A DNA stretch of 64,000 nt, taken from assembly GCA_038501195.1 (NCBI GenBank), contig JBBPUQ010000007.1, positions 1,155,501 to 1,219,500 of the forward strand. Direction: 5' to 3'. Origin of the DNA: Nemania diffusa (lineage: Eukaryota; Ascomycota; Sordariomycetes; Xylariales; Xylariaceae). Below, one piece after another: positions 34,845-49,407 of the stretch (positions are counted from its first letter, which is position 1; each line of letters opens with the position of its first letter). The notes below the pieces were generated by a model that was given only the letters and a program-made list of their open reading frames with translations, did not search any database and was not told where the DNA came from. The position numbers and the translations under genes are program-made.

Positions 34845-37554
34845 TTATTCTCGTAGAAAAACTGACCATTTCCGTATTTTTGCCCATATACGTTCGAAAC
34901 TCAAGCATTGCTCGCTCACACCATATGTTTTCCTCTTAACCCCTTCATCAGCTAAGCATAATATGGCTCGATCACTGCCTTGGTAGAATGGACTTTTACT
35001 AACATCGCCAGATGATAGTTTGGGCGTTTCTCTTAATGACACCTGCGAATTCCCTGTGCGGACTGTATCGGTCTGGCCGTCTGTGGTTGAATGTATGGCT
35101 TTCGGAACAGATATTGAAGTTGGAAAATTGAGGAGATGACTACCGCCGCTGTGACCCTCATTGTTATTGGCGTTTCCAGGCGTTGGCGTAGGGGGTGGGC
35201 TCGCCCCCTTCTGATCGTCATGCTCTTCGTCATACTGCGATTCTATCGGTGTTTCAACTTCCCCAACTGTAGATACAGACCTAATTCTAATATCACGCGG
35301 GCGCATTCCTGAGCTTAACTTTGCTGATCCCACCATTGATCTCCGGCTTTTTAAATCTTGGGGATCCTGTTGCATAATGTTCTGATATGTTGCCCTGGCA
35401 TCCGACCTGGGCTCTGGTATCTCTCTCTCACTATTTGAGCTGTTCATCCTCCGAGAGTTTGGATGAGATATGGAGGGTGAAAATAATTCAGAAAGGTCTG
35501 TCCCCTGTCGACTTCGGACGGGGTTGGTACGCTCAAGGCAATAGGAACTGTTTTCTTCATGGCATTTTTGACGTATCAATTTGGCGAACTGTAGGAGTTC
35601 TGGGATCTGGCAGCGTTTCTCAGGCGACATTCGAAGTAGTTTTCTATCAACGAAGTCAATGAGATCCAAGAGAAAGTCTGTACAATCTGGTAGATTTCGC
35701 AACATATTAAAGTGCTAGAGTAATACAATTAGCTTGGCCTTTTTCTGCACATATCTCATAATTCCCTTACCTCTAGAACGGACTTCTTCTCAGTTGCTCG
35801 GCCTACGGGATGATAATCTGGGTGATCAGGCATGCTGAAAAAATTATCTTCTTTCATGCCAGGCGTTGTGTCCTCTAAGCGTTCCGACCTAAATTGAGTA
35901 ACTGCATCACCCCCTAGGAGATACCAAGTCACCAACTCAGCCAGAACACATCCCAATGACCACATATCGTATTGCTGTGATACGCGACCTGTGAGGTCGA
36001 ACTCAGGTGCTCGGTATGTGGCAGACATCCCTGAGGGCTTGAACTTTTGCCGACTTTCCAGCCCATGAAAGCTTGTAAGTCCGAAATCGGAAATTTGAAA
36101 TGTTCCCAACGAAAAGGTTTCATTGTTAGAGTCTTTCTTCCCAAACCACAATATGTTTTCCGGCTTCAGGTCCCCATGTGCACCATATTTCTTGCGGAGC
36201 TCGTCAGAGTTGAAGCTGGACATGTTTGCTGCAGCAGGATCAAGCTCCCAGTTATGAATTGAAAATAAAGCGTCAGATAGTCCTAAAAGCTGGGACGCTA
36301 ACCATTTTGCAAGTTTAGGATCTCTCGCTGGGAAATCCGCTCGTGGATACGATTGGAAGAAATCGTATAGGTTTCCGCCGTCGGCCCACGGAAATAGGAG
36401 ATAGTAATCTTCACCATACTGATATGTAGCTAATAGTTGAATAAGGTGAGGGTGATCTTTCCCAAGGCGCTTGTGAGGATCTACTTCCGCTCGAAATGCC
36501 TGCTCGTTACTATAATAGAGTCTCTTGAGTGCAAGCCAAGACCCCGAGTCCTAGATGCGTTAGCTTACAAACCCACTCTAGAATGAGGCTCTGTACATAC
36601 ATTTTCCAACGAGTTTCGGTGGGCGGGGTGGATTCGGATCTTCGAAACGCTCCCAAAACCCCCACAATGGTCCGGCCCACTCATCTCCGTGATGGGGAGA
36701 ATTGTATTTGAATCCAGAGGATAGTGGTTGATCTTGGCGTCTTGTTGGGCTCGCATTTCAATATATGGACTTAAGGACTGCCACTGGCAGTGGAAGAAGG
36801 CCTCACGCTGGAAGGAATGCCACTCTTGGGAGAACGCAACGGGGTTAGGTTTGTATCCAGTCCCTTTCAATGTTAGTTGAGGGTATCCCGGCCGTGACCC
36901 GTCTAATGCTAGTGGAAGGTCCCAGTCATAAAGTCCCGCCTTAATGACTTCTAGGATTGCTGACGTCTGGTTGATCAAGACCAAGGTTGCAAAAAAGCGT
37001 CGTCGACTAGTGAGAGTTATCTTGCCATCCTGAGGTGACTTCCCCTCGTGTCTCTCGCAGATCTGATCTGTGCAATATCTCAGATTTTCGTTAGGGACTA
37101 TTTTCAGTCTCTTAAGTTCTGAGAGAGTCTTGGCGTTGATGATGCGATCTAGATCGTCGACTGGAACGAATGACCTTTGCCCCGAGTCACGACCCTTCGA
37201 GGTGATCATGGCAGCTCGAAGGCATTCTTCAAGGCTTTTCTCAGAAAAAGTGCTGTTTATAATCTCTCCGTTGCTATTTTCTAATGAATGCGCACGTGGA
37301 TTTTGCAACGGGAAACCCTCGCCAAGATGGGCTAAGTCATCTCTCTTGTTGAGCTCATCATACTCATATTCGGAGGACTTCGAACAGAAAGTATGAACAT
37401 GAGCCAATTGCTTTGCATCGCCCCCGTCCTCTATGATGCTGGTCTCCGCATTAGAAAAAGTAGGGTTGATGTTCGATAAGCTGAGATCTGCTGTCGAGAG
37501 CTCGTTTTGCTCATGCCATGGCATAAGTGCCATTTCCCCTGCCTGTGGCTCCAT
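34845..37554 (-). CDS. Ser/Thr protein kinase, fungal-expanded type, with long C-terminal extension
   Basis: 867 aa, complement(join(34845..35714,35771..36550,36601..37554)). The ~300-residue N-terminal region has no named domain, then the glycine loop GGFGSVSKIRIHP. Kinase motifs: ALKRL with Lys327, HGDLKPEN (Asp445), ISDFGLTSF (Asp473), YRAPEF (498-502) and YDMWSLGCVLAEL; all catalytic residues are present. After the kinase fold (to about residue 620) there is a ~240-residue Ser/Pro-rich, probably disordered tail that the neighbouring kinase lacks. Introns of 50 nt (GTATGT, CTAAC branch, CATCTAG) and 56 nt (GTAAGG...CTCTAG) are both phase 0 and sit at positions matching those of the neighbour. 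The two genes are therefore old tandem paralogues. Pathway unknown. Confidence 0.87.
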
Positions 37555-40500
37555 AACAGGCGACTAATACAAAGCACAGGAGGGATGGCGGAGAATGGTA
37601 GAATATGTGAGAGAGTGTAGGCAGTAATAGGAATATAATTGGTTGTGTTGCTCACGATAAACGTAGACCAACACGGGTTAAAATAGGAGGTCGAAGAAAG
37701 ATAGGTATCAAAATGGAACTGCGCAAAGACATAATATACATTCTATCAGTTAAGCCTAAATTTTGACCTTTGGATATCGAATTCCCAGAATAGGATATAC
37801 ATTAATATACCTGAATCGCAACAATTGGCGTACACAACCTGAATAATTATTAGCCGCCAGCCTCGCGTTCCTGTGGTAGTACTACGCAGAACATACCCAA
37901 CATGAAGATTCGCCTAACAAGCGTAGGTATTTCAAATACACGATTCCCCAGACACACCTTAGAGAGTTATGGGGGAATAGTCACACATAAGCTCGATTTC
38001 TCAAACCTCAGCCGCATGGTAATGGGGGCCTTCGCTTAGGCCGCCATATACTTCGACATGTTTGCCACAAGGCAGTGCATTTACTTTCCGGAAGAGAGGT
38101 ACAACGGATTCTACATAAATAAGGGGGAGCCAGGCATATGAAGGTTTGTACATATACGGCACATATTCCTTGATAGGTAGATGCATGACACACACGCGAC
38201 CGAATATTCCTAGAGTGAGGCGTTCCCAGTCAACTTCTAACAACCTGTTAGCAGTTAACGAGTTTCATCTAATCTGCTAGTGATTTTAAAGCGTTTAGCA
38301 GCTACGTGATTAGCAAGGTTGTGTGAGGGATGGGCTAAAGCAAAATGTACGCAGACCTTCAATAATTTATTCACAGTGTTTATTAATCCAACGCGCGATC
38401 TAAAACGTAGCTAGGGTTTAAAGCCTAAGCCTAGTCTACTTACTTAGGCATCTACTGCCTTGTAACTCTAGTGGTATTAGTAAGTTAGCATGAGCAAAAG
38501 TACACGGGAGCCTGCATATACTCAATGGCTGGCGGATTGGCGGAAATCGGCTAACCGCGCACCATAGAAGGCGCCCTATAGTGCCATCATATAAATATCC
38601 ATGGCCTACAGGTAGGGGGTGGCACAGCCCTAGTTAGAAGCTGTGCTAGGCTCATAGGCATTTAATCACGGCCAAGTGGCCGACTTGACAAGGTGATACG
38701 TTGCGTATGGTCGTGATATTGTGTAACATTCTATCTTATAACGGTAATAGATCTGCAGGACCAAGGTCTTTGTCACGCGCCATGTGGCGGGTAGTGTACA
38801 GAGTGATGAAGCCGATTTAAGGCAGACAACAATCCAATAAAATGATCTTGTTTCGGTGAAGAGGGTAGGTGGCGCCCAGGGTACTACGTCAAAGTGGAAA
38901 AACCACCACCAGTAGATAAGCAGCCCCTATTTGTATGCAAGTCCCATTCACCGAATAATATTGGGGGGGGGGGGGGGAAAGGGGGGGATGTAGCTATAAT
39001 TAGTCGCTAGAGGCGTCGGCATGATGAAGAATATAAAATATATGTGATTCTCTGCTTGGTGAACTCAACAATGACTCTTTACTTTTACACAAAGTCAATC
39101 GCAATTACAACCCCTTTTTGAGCCCTAGCTGCACCAATGGTTGAGAAAAGGCTTCATTCTAAATATGCTAGCCCTGCCAACTTGTCAATGGCGTTGACAG
39201 AACTGGTTGGGGATTTCACAGTTGAGGCATGTAGCATTTCAATTTAACCTTTACTAATTTATAAAGCTAACCATCTTTAGCTACGCCAAAATGTATATAA
39301 TATCCGCTCAGCTAAAGACTTCAATATGGTATGTACTCAGCTGTGCCCCAGCGCTGCTAATCATAGACAAGAGGTAAAAAGCTAAACTCATACTTATTTC
39401 AGTTTGAGCTTCTACAAAGTTGCGAGAGAGTTTCACCTCGGGCGAGGTCTGCCAATCAAGCAACACGATGCCGAGGGTCTGCATTGTGTGGTCAGTAAGG
39501 TATGACAAATAGAACGGAAGAGGTCTCGGAGGGGCGGTTCTCTGGAGGGATCCAGAAGATAGAGAGGCATGGTCTATATGAGGAGGTGTGGCACTTTATA
39601 TTACAATATATCTATAATTCATACAGGAGAGTTAACAATCGTTTAATTATGTTTTATATTGAGACACAACACTGCTGCAGGGGGTCGTGTTCATTTGGTT
39701 ATCAGGACCCTAGTTTTCTCACTTTTCTGTTTATTAGCTAGAAAAGAAGATAGTTTTTTAACAGGAGGGCATGGGAAAAAGGAGATGCCTCTCGGCATCG
39801 GCCGACTAGGCTGTTAGTTAGCCCATCTAGGCGTTTGCTACACTAATATTACTCGATTGATTTACTAGACTACTCGTTTTTTATTGCCTCAAATCTCTAG
39901 AAGTGATTTATATGGCCGTGGCCGGTTCTCCAGAGTGCGTTGTGTGTATATTGCACGCTTTGTTTCAATATGAGGCATAAGGTAGCACTAGTCACTGCAA
40001 GTACGATTCTGCTTTTGCGTTGGAGAACATAGATCAGGATGACGACTAATAATATAATTAACACATATCTCATTAGATAGAGTTAAATAGATGGAGTTTT
40101 GAAATTTGGTAAAGAGGCATGGATTTTATGAAAGGGAGAGTTAAACTTTTAGTACTGTTGAAAGTGGTATTTCGATTAAGAATAAGTGTTAAAATTCCCG
40201 TGTCGATGTTAAATATGCCGATTTCTAATTCTTCTATTTGTTACACGTAATTTACTATTTCTTTTAATCAAAAGTTTTTTTTTAGAGCTTACTTTATTAC
40301 TTAACTTAAAGTTTTAAATATTAATTACTTAATTTCGAAGTTTATTTTTTTTAATAAATACTTTATTTTTTAGTTTTTTGATCTTTTTTTTTTTTTTTTT
40401 TTTTATTATTTTTTTTTTTTTAATTTAAAGCGTTTGTATTTCTGCTAATAGCAAAAATGCTACACGCTAGCTTAAACTTGTAGTGCTGCTATATATGTGC

Positions 40501-40932
40501 ACATTTTGTAACTATAGCAGTTTTATAAATATGAAATAAAAAAGCTTTTTTTTAAAATCTTTAGCTATTTACTATGTTTTTTTTTTTTAAATATTTAAAC
40601 TTTTTTAGTTTATAATAAGCAATTAAACATTTTAAAACGTTTAAAATCCGTTTAATAGCTAATATTTAAATATTTTTTAATAGTTAAAAAAAAAACAAGC
40701 TTAATTATTATTATAACAAAGTTATTACTTAAATAAAAACTAGTATATATGTTAACTTTTTTGCTATAATTAATTAAGTTATTATTAATAAATATAACAA
40801 AGTTTTATAAAATTAAACTAAATATTTAAATATAATATATACTTTGTTATTAAATTAAATAATAACTATATTTAATTAATTAATATAACTAAAATAAAAA
40901 TCTAGTTTAATATTTGTTATATTTATAATAAT
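37555..40932. other. Transition from gene-bearing DNA to the AT isochore
   Basis: No complete gene seen. Two minus-strand frames look partly protein-like but have no partner exons: 38001-38243 (ends HVEVYGGLSEGPHYHAAEV) and 39308-39508 (contains LGIVLLDWQTSPEVKLSRNF). They may be relics. A run of 15 G (38963-38977), AAA and 7 more G lies near the edge. From about 40 kb G+C falls sharply, with long T and A runs from about 40380 on. Confidence 0.5.
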
Positions 40933-41161
40933 TGTTATATAAAGCTTATAAAAAAAGCAGAGCTTTAAATAAATAAAACTATATTATATAAAAAATCTAC
41001 AAATAAAAAAAAAAAAAAAAATTAAAAATTTTTCTGCAAAAAAATTACTTATATATATATATATAAAATAGTTTAAAATAATAATAAATAAAGTTATTTA
41101 TTTAATTAAATAATAAAACTATTTAATTTATTTAAATAATTAAATTAATATTAATTAATTA
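40933..41161. repeat. Left LTR of element A
   Basis: 229 bp, begins with TG. It is more AT-rich than the right copy: sites that are C or G on the right are mostly T or A here. Confidence 0.72.
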
Positions 41162-43299
41162 TAATTATTTTTTTTTAAAAAAAATAATTTGTTTATAAAT
41201 TATAAAAATTAAATATATAAGTTTTAATTAATTGTTTTTTAATAAAAAAAAATTGCTTTAAATATTTATTATATTATTAATTGTTAAGCTTTTTTTTTTT
41301 AAGTTATAATATAGCTTTTTTATATATTAATATTGCTATTTTTTTAATATTATATTTTAAATATATTTTTTATATGTTTTTTTTTTATAAAATTAATAAA
41401 TTATTGTTTTTATAAAGTTTTTTAATAATATTATTTTAAATTATTTATAATTAAATATTTAATTTTAATAAAAATTTAATTATATTTAAATTATTATTAT
41501 AAAATTTTTTTAATAATATAAAATTATTTATTATTAATATTTTAGCTTTTTTAATTAATTTAATATTATAACTTTTAATAATATAATTATATTATATATA
41601 TTTTTTTTATTTTAAATTTTTTTTTGTTTTTAAGTTTAAATATTTTATTTTTAAAATTATTATTTTTTTAATTTATTAATAAATTATTAAAATATTTTTA
41701 TAATTAATTAATATAATATTAATTAATTATTTTTTATAAAAAAAAAATTTATAATATAAATAAATTATTATTTTTTTTTTAAAATTTTATATATTTATTA
41801 TATTATTAAATAATTAAATTTATTTAAAAGTTTATTAATTATTTCAAATTATTATTTTTTTAATATAAATATATAATTATTTATATTAAAATTAAAGTTT
41901 TAATATTTTTTATTAATTTATATAATTATATAATGTTATATATATTTTAATTTTTTTTTTATAAAATTTATAAATTATATAATTTTTTATATTTTATTTT
42001 AAATATTATGTTATAATATTTTTTTAATTATTAATAAATATTCTAGTTTTTTTAATTAAAATAAAATAATATTAAAAAATTTATTTTAATTTTATAAAAA
42101 AATAGTTTTATAAATTTATAAAATAATAATATTTATATATAATTTATTATAAAAATTTATTTAAATTAATTATTTTAATAATAATTAATATAAAATTAAA
42201 ATTATTAATTTAAATATTTATTTATAATTTTAATTTATTTTATAAAAGTAAATATAAATTAAAGTTTTTTATTAAAAGTTAATATAATTAATATTTTAAA
42301 AATTTTAAAAAAACTTTTATAATATATTTATATAATATTTTTTACAATTTTTTATATAATATATAATATAGTTTATATTTTTTTTTAATTAATTTATTAT
42401 AATTAATATATTATTATAACTATATTTGTTTTTAAATATTTATTTAAAATAAAAAAAAAATAAATTTATTAAATATTTTATTATATAAAACTTTTATAAA
42501 ACAATATTTTATATAATTAAAAATATATATATTATAATTTTTTTTAAATTTAAGTTATTAATAATATTTTATAAAAAACTTATATATTTTTTTTTTTTTA
42601 AATATATAATAAATCTTTTATTATATATTTTTTAAATAAATTAAATATATAAATATAAAAAATTAAAAATTATAAATTTTTTATTATAAATAATTAAATT
42701 ATTAATTAATTATTATAAATTATTTTTATTAATAAAAGTTTTTATATAATAAATTTTTATATTAAAGTTTTTTATATTTTTTGTAAATATTTTTATAATT
42801 AATTAAAAACTTAATAAAACTTTTATATTTTTTTATAATTATATACTAAATAATTTAATTTAAAATATTATTTATATAAATATATTATAAACTATATTAT
42901 TTAATAATTAAAGAATTATTAAATATTTTTATGTTTTTATTTGTTTTTTTATATAATAAAAGTTTTGTATTTTTTTATTAAAATATTAATTAATATATTT
43001 TTTTTTTAAAACAGTAAATAATATAATAATTATATTTTATTAATAGTTTTATTTATTTTATTTATTATAAATTTAAATATTATTGTTAATTAAAATATTT
43101 TAAAATTTAATAATTTATTATTATTAAAAATAATTTAATATAATTATTAATTAATTGAAGCTATTATTTTTTAAAAACTAAAAATATTATAAATATTTTT
43201 TTATTAAAAGTTTTATAATTTAATTTAATATTATATAATATTTTAAAATAATATATAATAAAATATTAATTATTTTTATATTTTTAAAATAAAACATTT

Positions 43300-43565
43300 T
43301 ATTAAAATATTAGTATTAGTTATAACTATATGTTATAGTTTATATAATATAATATTTATACTGTAGTTATATAAATAAATATATAGTTATATAAATAAAC
43401 ACTTACTTTATATGCTAGCAGAGATTTTATTTACAATAAAATTTTCAGCTATATAAAAGAACTTTTTTTAAAATCAATTATTAATATAAATATAATATAA
43501 CAAGCTTTATATTTTGTTTATATATAATTTATATATATTATTATATATATATAGTTTATTTAATA
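43300..43565. repeat. Left LTR of element B
   Basis: 266 bp. It keeps more C and G than the right copy, for example TATGCTAGCAGAG near 43411-43423 where the right copy reads TATATTAATAGAA. Confidence 0.8.
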
Positions 43566-46500
43566 TTAATTAATAGTTGTAAAATATATTATAAATTAAT
43601 AAAAGTAAAAATAAAGCTAGTTTAAAGTTTAATTAAATTTAATAAGTTTTTATATTATATTTTAAAATTTTTGTTTTATATAAATCAAGTAATTTTTATA
43701 TAACAAAGTTTAAAATAAAAAATCAAGTTTAACTATTATATTAAAGTATATTTTATAACATTATAAAGTTTTAAATATAAAAAATAATATTAAAAGCAAT
43801 AATATATAATTATATTAAACTATTTATTATATAATAATTAAATAATAAAACTTTTTTATTTTTTACTTTATATTTTTAATTATTATAATATTAAAATAGT
43901 TATATAATAAAAAAGAATTTTTTATTATATATAACAATAATAACTAATATAACAAAATTGTTTTTAACTATAGATTTTTAAAACATTATATATAAAAACA
44001 TATTAATATTTAATTATAAAATTAAAAGCTTAATATTGTAATAGTAACATTAATTATATTTAAGATTTAAATAGTTTATTATATTATTAAATATAAATAT
44101 TTAAATTTAATTAATTAGCTATTATAAAAATTATATATTAAAAACTTTAAATATTAAATATATAAAATATAAAATTAAATAAATAAATTAATTTAATAAA
44201 AATTGCTTAATATTTTAAAATAAAAAAATATATAATATAATAGTAACAATAGTATAAAATAATAAATAAAACTTATATAAATTATATAAAGTTAATATTT
44301 ATTTAACAATAATAAATAAGCTTTTTTTTTAACTATTTAATTAATTTTATTATTTTTTATATAAATATTTAATTTATTGATTTTAAATTAATAGCTTAAT
44401 ATAACTATAAATAATATAAATATATTTTAATTAAAACTAATATAGCTAAAATTAATTTTAAATATATATTTTTAAATATTTATAAAAAAAAACAATAAAT
44501 TGTTTATATAATTAATTATTAAATATAAATATATTTTTAATTTTATATATTAATATATAATAATTATTAATTATAAACTAAATTTTTAATTAATTTATAA
44601 ATATTTTATAATATATTATTTTTTATATATTTTTAAATAATAATGTTATATTTATATAATATTTAATTTAATAATATTAGATATATTTTTTAAGTTATTT
44701 TTGATTTAAAATATATAAAACAAAATAATTTTATTAAAAAAGTATGTTATTTTTTAAAAAATATAAAAAAAAAAAAAAAGCTATTTTAATAAATTATATA
44801 ATTTATTATATAATAAAATATAATTATTTATTAATATATATTAATAACTTAAAATAATAAAAAACTAATATTATATTGTTTTTTTAATAATATTAAAAAA
44901 TTATATAAAAAACTTTTATATATATAATATTAAATTAAAAAAAATATAAAATAAAATTTATTATATAATAAATATTTATTTTAATATTAATATAAATTAT
45001 AATTAATATTAAATTAATTAAACTAATATTACTTTTATATAAACTAAAAAAAAAAACTTTAATTTATTTATTTATAATATATTTAATATTATAATTATAA
45101 AATTTATAAAAATATAATAAATTTTTAATATAAATTATTAAACCAAAATTTAGTTTAATATAATTATTATATAAATATATTAAAATATATTAAAGTTAAT
45201 AATAATTTTAATATTTTAAAAAGCTATATATAAAAGTTTTTTTATTAATTTATAAATTTATTTTTAAATAATAAATAAAAATAAATTAAAATATTTTATA
45301 TAAAAAACAAATAATATATATTTTATTAACTAAAAATATTATTAAAACAATTATATAAAAAGTTTTTAATTTAAAAATATAGAAAAATTTTTAAGTTTAT
45401 TTAATATTTAATAAAACTTTATATAATTAAAAAAACAATTTATTTAAAATTTTTATATAAATAAAAAATGTTTTATATATAAAAAACTAAACTATTAATT
45501 AATTAATAATATATTTTAAAAAAAAACTTATATTAAAAATATATATTTTAATTTATATAAAACAATTTTTAATTATATATTAATATTTAATTAATTTTTA
45601 ATATATTTTATAAAATATAAAAAATATATTAAATTAAAGTTAAATAAAAATAATTAAAAAATTAATAAAAAATAAAAAAATTAATTAATTTAGTTTTTTA
45701 TAAATAATATATTTATATATTATATAATAAGTAAAAATATTTAAAATTAAAATATTATTATTTTATTTAATTAATTTATATTAAATAATTAATATTATAT
45801 AAAATATTAAAATAAACTATAAAATATAAACATTTTTAATTATTTAACAATAAAAAAAGTATAACTAAAAATTTATTTTTAAATATATTTATATATAAAA
45901 ATAAACTAAATATTAAAAACAATATATATTTATTTTAATAGCAGCTATATAATTATTATAATTAGTACTATATAAATAAAAAATATATTAGATATAATAA
46001 TTTATTATATTTTTAATATTATAATATTATTTTTGTTTTTTTTAAAAATATTAATTATTTAAAAATATATTTTAACAATATAAAAAATTTAATTATATAA
46101 TATAATAAAAAAATAATTTTTATTATATACAAATAAAAATATTTATTTTTTAATATAAGTTTATATAAAGTTAATATATATTTTATAAAAATAAAACTTT
46201 AATAGTTATATTGCTATTTTAAATATTTTTATATAAAATATTGATATAAAATATTTAATTATATAAAATATAATATAAACTATTTAATTTTAAAAAAGAT
46301 TTAAAAGTTTTATTATTATTATTAATTATATAATTAAACATTTTAATATTTTAAATTTTTAATTAAAAATAATTACAATTTTAATTATAAAATAATAATT
46401 AATATTATATAAATAAACAATAAATAAATTTTTTATATTATTAATATTATAATATTTTTTTAAATAGTAATATTTTTAAAATTTATATTTATATATAATA

Positions 46501-48066
46501 TATAAAAAATATTATATAAATATTAAATTAATATATATTAAAAACTATTAAATTATATTATTTATAATTTAAATATTAACTTTTTATTTACAAAATTTTA
46601 AAATTATATATAAATAATAAATATATAATATTATATAATATTTATTAAAATTTATTAAATAATAAATAAAGTAAAAAAAATATATAAATTATTTTAATAT
46701 ATATATAATATTTTTAAAATAAAAATAAGCTATTATATAAAATAAAAATTAATTTTATAAATAATAATTAAAGTTTTAAATAATATTATAAAATTAAATA
46801 GTTTTATATTTATTTTATTAATTTTTAATATATATTTAAAAATTAATTAAAACTTATTTTTATTATTAAATATTATATAAAAAATTAAAACAATAAAAAA
46901 AACAATAAAAATATTATATAAAAAATATATAAAAATTAAAATTAATTATATAATTAATAAATATAATAGTTTAATTATATATAATATATTTTTATTATTT
47001 TTAAAAAATAAAATATTTATATAAAAAAAAAAACAAAATTAAAATAAACTATATAAAATTTAATTAATTAAAAAATTAAATATTATTATTAATTTAATAA
47101 ATAATTTAATATATTTTTAATATATATAAATAAAACTTTATTATTTTATAAAAAAAAACATAATTATTAAAAAATTAAAAAATAAATTTAATAAAAATTT
47201 AATATTTTTAAATTTTTATTATATAAAAAAAATATAAATATATATATAATTTTTATATAATAAACTAGCTATAGTTTTTTTATAGCAAAAAAATAAAAAA
47301 TATATATATTAATAATAAAATTATATAAAAATAATATAATTAATATATTTAAAAAGCTATTTAAAAAATTAAACATTATTAAAATTAATAATTTTATTAT
47401 ATAAAAAATATTCTAGTTTATTAAATATAATTAAATAAAATATAAAAATATTTAAATTTTTAAGTTTTATTTTATATAAAAAATTAAAAAGAAAATAATT
47501 AAACTATATAAAAAATTAAAATTTATTATATAAAAATATAATAATTTTAAAAAAAAATCAATATTTATTTAAATTTTAATTATTTAATAAATAAATTAAA
47601 AATTATTGTTTATATTTAAATTTTTATTAATTTATAATTATAATATTTTAAATAAATTTTAAAATATTATATAAATATATATATAATTAAAAAATAAATT
47701 AATAAAAAAAATCTTTATATAATTATTAATTAAATTAAAGTTTAAATAGTTTAAAAATATTATTTTAAAAATTATATAATTATTATATAAATTAATTAAA
47801 TTAAAACTATATTAGTTTAAAATATATTATTAATATTATTATAAAAAATTTAATATATTTATATTTATATATAATTTATATTTTTTATATATAATAAAAT
47901 AAATTAATAATTTTAATATTATAAATTTATAAATAAATAATATATTTAATTTTATTATATTAAATTTTTTAGTTAAAAAAAATATAAACTATAATAAATT
48001 AATTTTTATATAAAATTAAAAAAAAATATTTTAATTAAATTATTTAATTAAATTTAATAGTAAATA

Positions 48067-48331
48067 TATTAAAATAGCAGTATTAGTTACAATTAGTATA
48101 TATTTAAATTCTTTTTGTATAATTTGCTATTTATTTACTATGTAGTTAGCTATATTTTATTATATATAACGCTAGCGAACTGTTAACAAGCTTATATAAC
48201 TTATATATATATGTTATATATACGAAAATCTTTTTTTAAAAACAAAAACAACAATAGCATTATATAATTATAATATTATATTCTGCTTTAATTTTGCTAT
48301 ATATAATCAATTATATAAAGCTAAATTAACA
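48067..48331. repeat. Left LTR of element C
   Basis: 265 bp; retains GC dinucleotides such as AACGCTAGCGAACTG near 48168-48182 that are mostly lost in the right copy. Confidence 0.87.
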
Positions 48332-49027
48332 TTAATTAATAGTTATATTAGTTTTTTTTACTTAATAGCGATATATTATAAATTAATAAAATTTAAAAAT
48401 AAAAATTAATTAAAATAACTTTTAAATTTTAATTATACAAATATATTTTTTTTAACTTAGTAAAAAATATTTACTTTTATATTATATTTCAAATTTATTT
48501 TTATATATATATACTTTTTTTTATTTAATAAAAAATGCATATATTATTATATATAAAAAAAAATCAAGTTTTTTATTATATAAACGTATTTTTTTTAATT
48601 TAACAAAAAATGTTTTTATATAAAAAAAGCAATAATAAACAATATTATTACTTAAAAAATTCCTGTTATTTATATTTAATTGTATAAATATACTTTTTTT
48701 TATTTAGCAAAAAACATATATATAAAAATAAACAAATAGCTTGTATTTTTTACTTAAATAATTCTATTATATATATAAACTAAAATAACAACTTTTAAAT
48801 ATAATAATGTTTTAATAGTTTTAACAAAAAATTAAACAAAAAGTTATTTTTATATATAACTTTTTATATAATAAATTTGTTAAATATTTTAATACTAATA
48901 TTATAACTATACAAAAACATATTATTAAAAAATATTAAAATAAATTTATTAATATTTTTACTGTTATAAAAAAATATTTTTTTATTTATTTTATATACTA
49001 AATAATAAAATATAAACATTTAAAATA

Positions 49028-49157
49028 AGTTACGGTCTGCAGACAACTGTAGCTATATAGACCCACATAGGTCGCCAAGTTACAACTTTGGTGATTTAAC
49101 ATTCCTTTTGGGAAGGTTGACCCTGCGGTGTGGGTCGCAGATGTACCAACTGTTATA
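49028..49157. repeat. Left 130-bp terminal repeat of element D
   Basis: Starts AGTTACGG and ends GTTATA, where the right copy ends GTTACA. The right copy lies at 49454-49583. Confidence 0.85.
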
Positions 49158-49346
49158 ATTACTAAGGTTTAACCGATAGGTTCGAGCCCTGTTGGTGGTA
49201 AAAGTCGACCGAGACTTTTCTGAATGTCCTATATGTGTATACAGCCGTACAGGTCGACGCGACTGAACGCGTAACGATGTACTGGTGTACTTACTACCGT
49301 CGAACCAAGGTTCTGAGCTACGCTCTCGACGGCTTCCATTGACAAG

Positions 49347-49407
49347 ACCTTGCCTGAACTGGAAACGGCTGGCAAGGATCCTGCCGGAACTGGAAACGGC
49401 TGGCAGG
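49347..49407. repeat. Two tandem hairpin units inside element D
   Basis: Two ~30-bp units share AACTGGAAACGGCTGGCA. Each can fold: CCTTGCC pairs with GGCAAGG in the first, CCTGCC with GGCAGG in the second. The differing base pair changes on both sides (T-A versus C-G), so pairing is kept. The same pair of changes could also come from RIP acting on both strands. Confidence 0.6.

Noticed and set aside
40440..40930. A fifth, outer LTR left of element A paired with sequence at 61.7 kb
   Set aside because: Only a ~27-bp low-complexity A/T string matches; not enough to separate from chance in such DNA.
49179..49189. tRNA gene suggested by GGTTCGAGCCC
   Set aside because: No cloverleaf can be drawn: no matching acceptor stem, A box or anticodon arm at the right distance.
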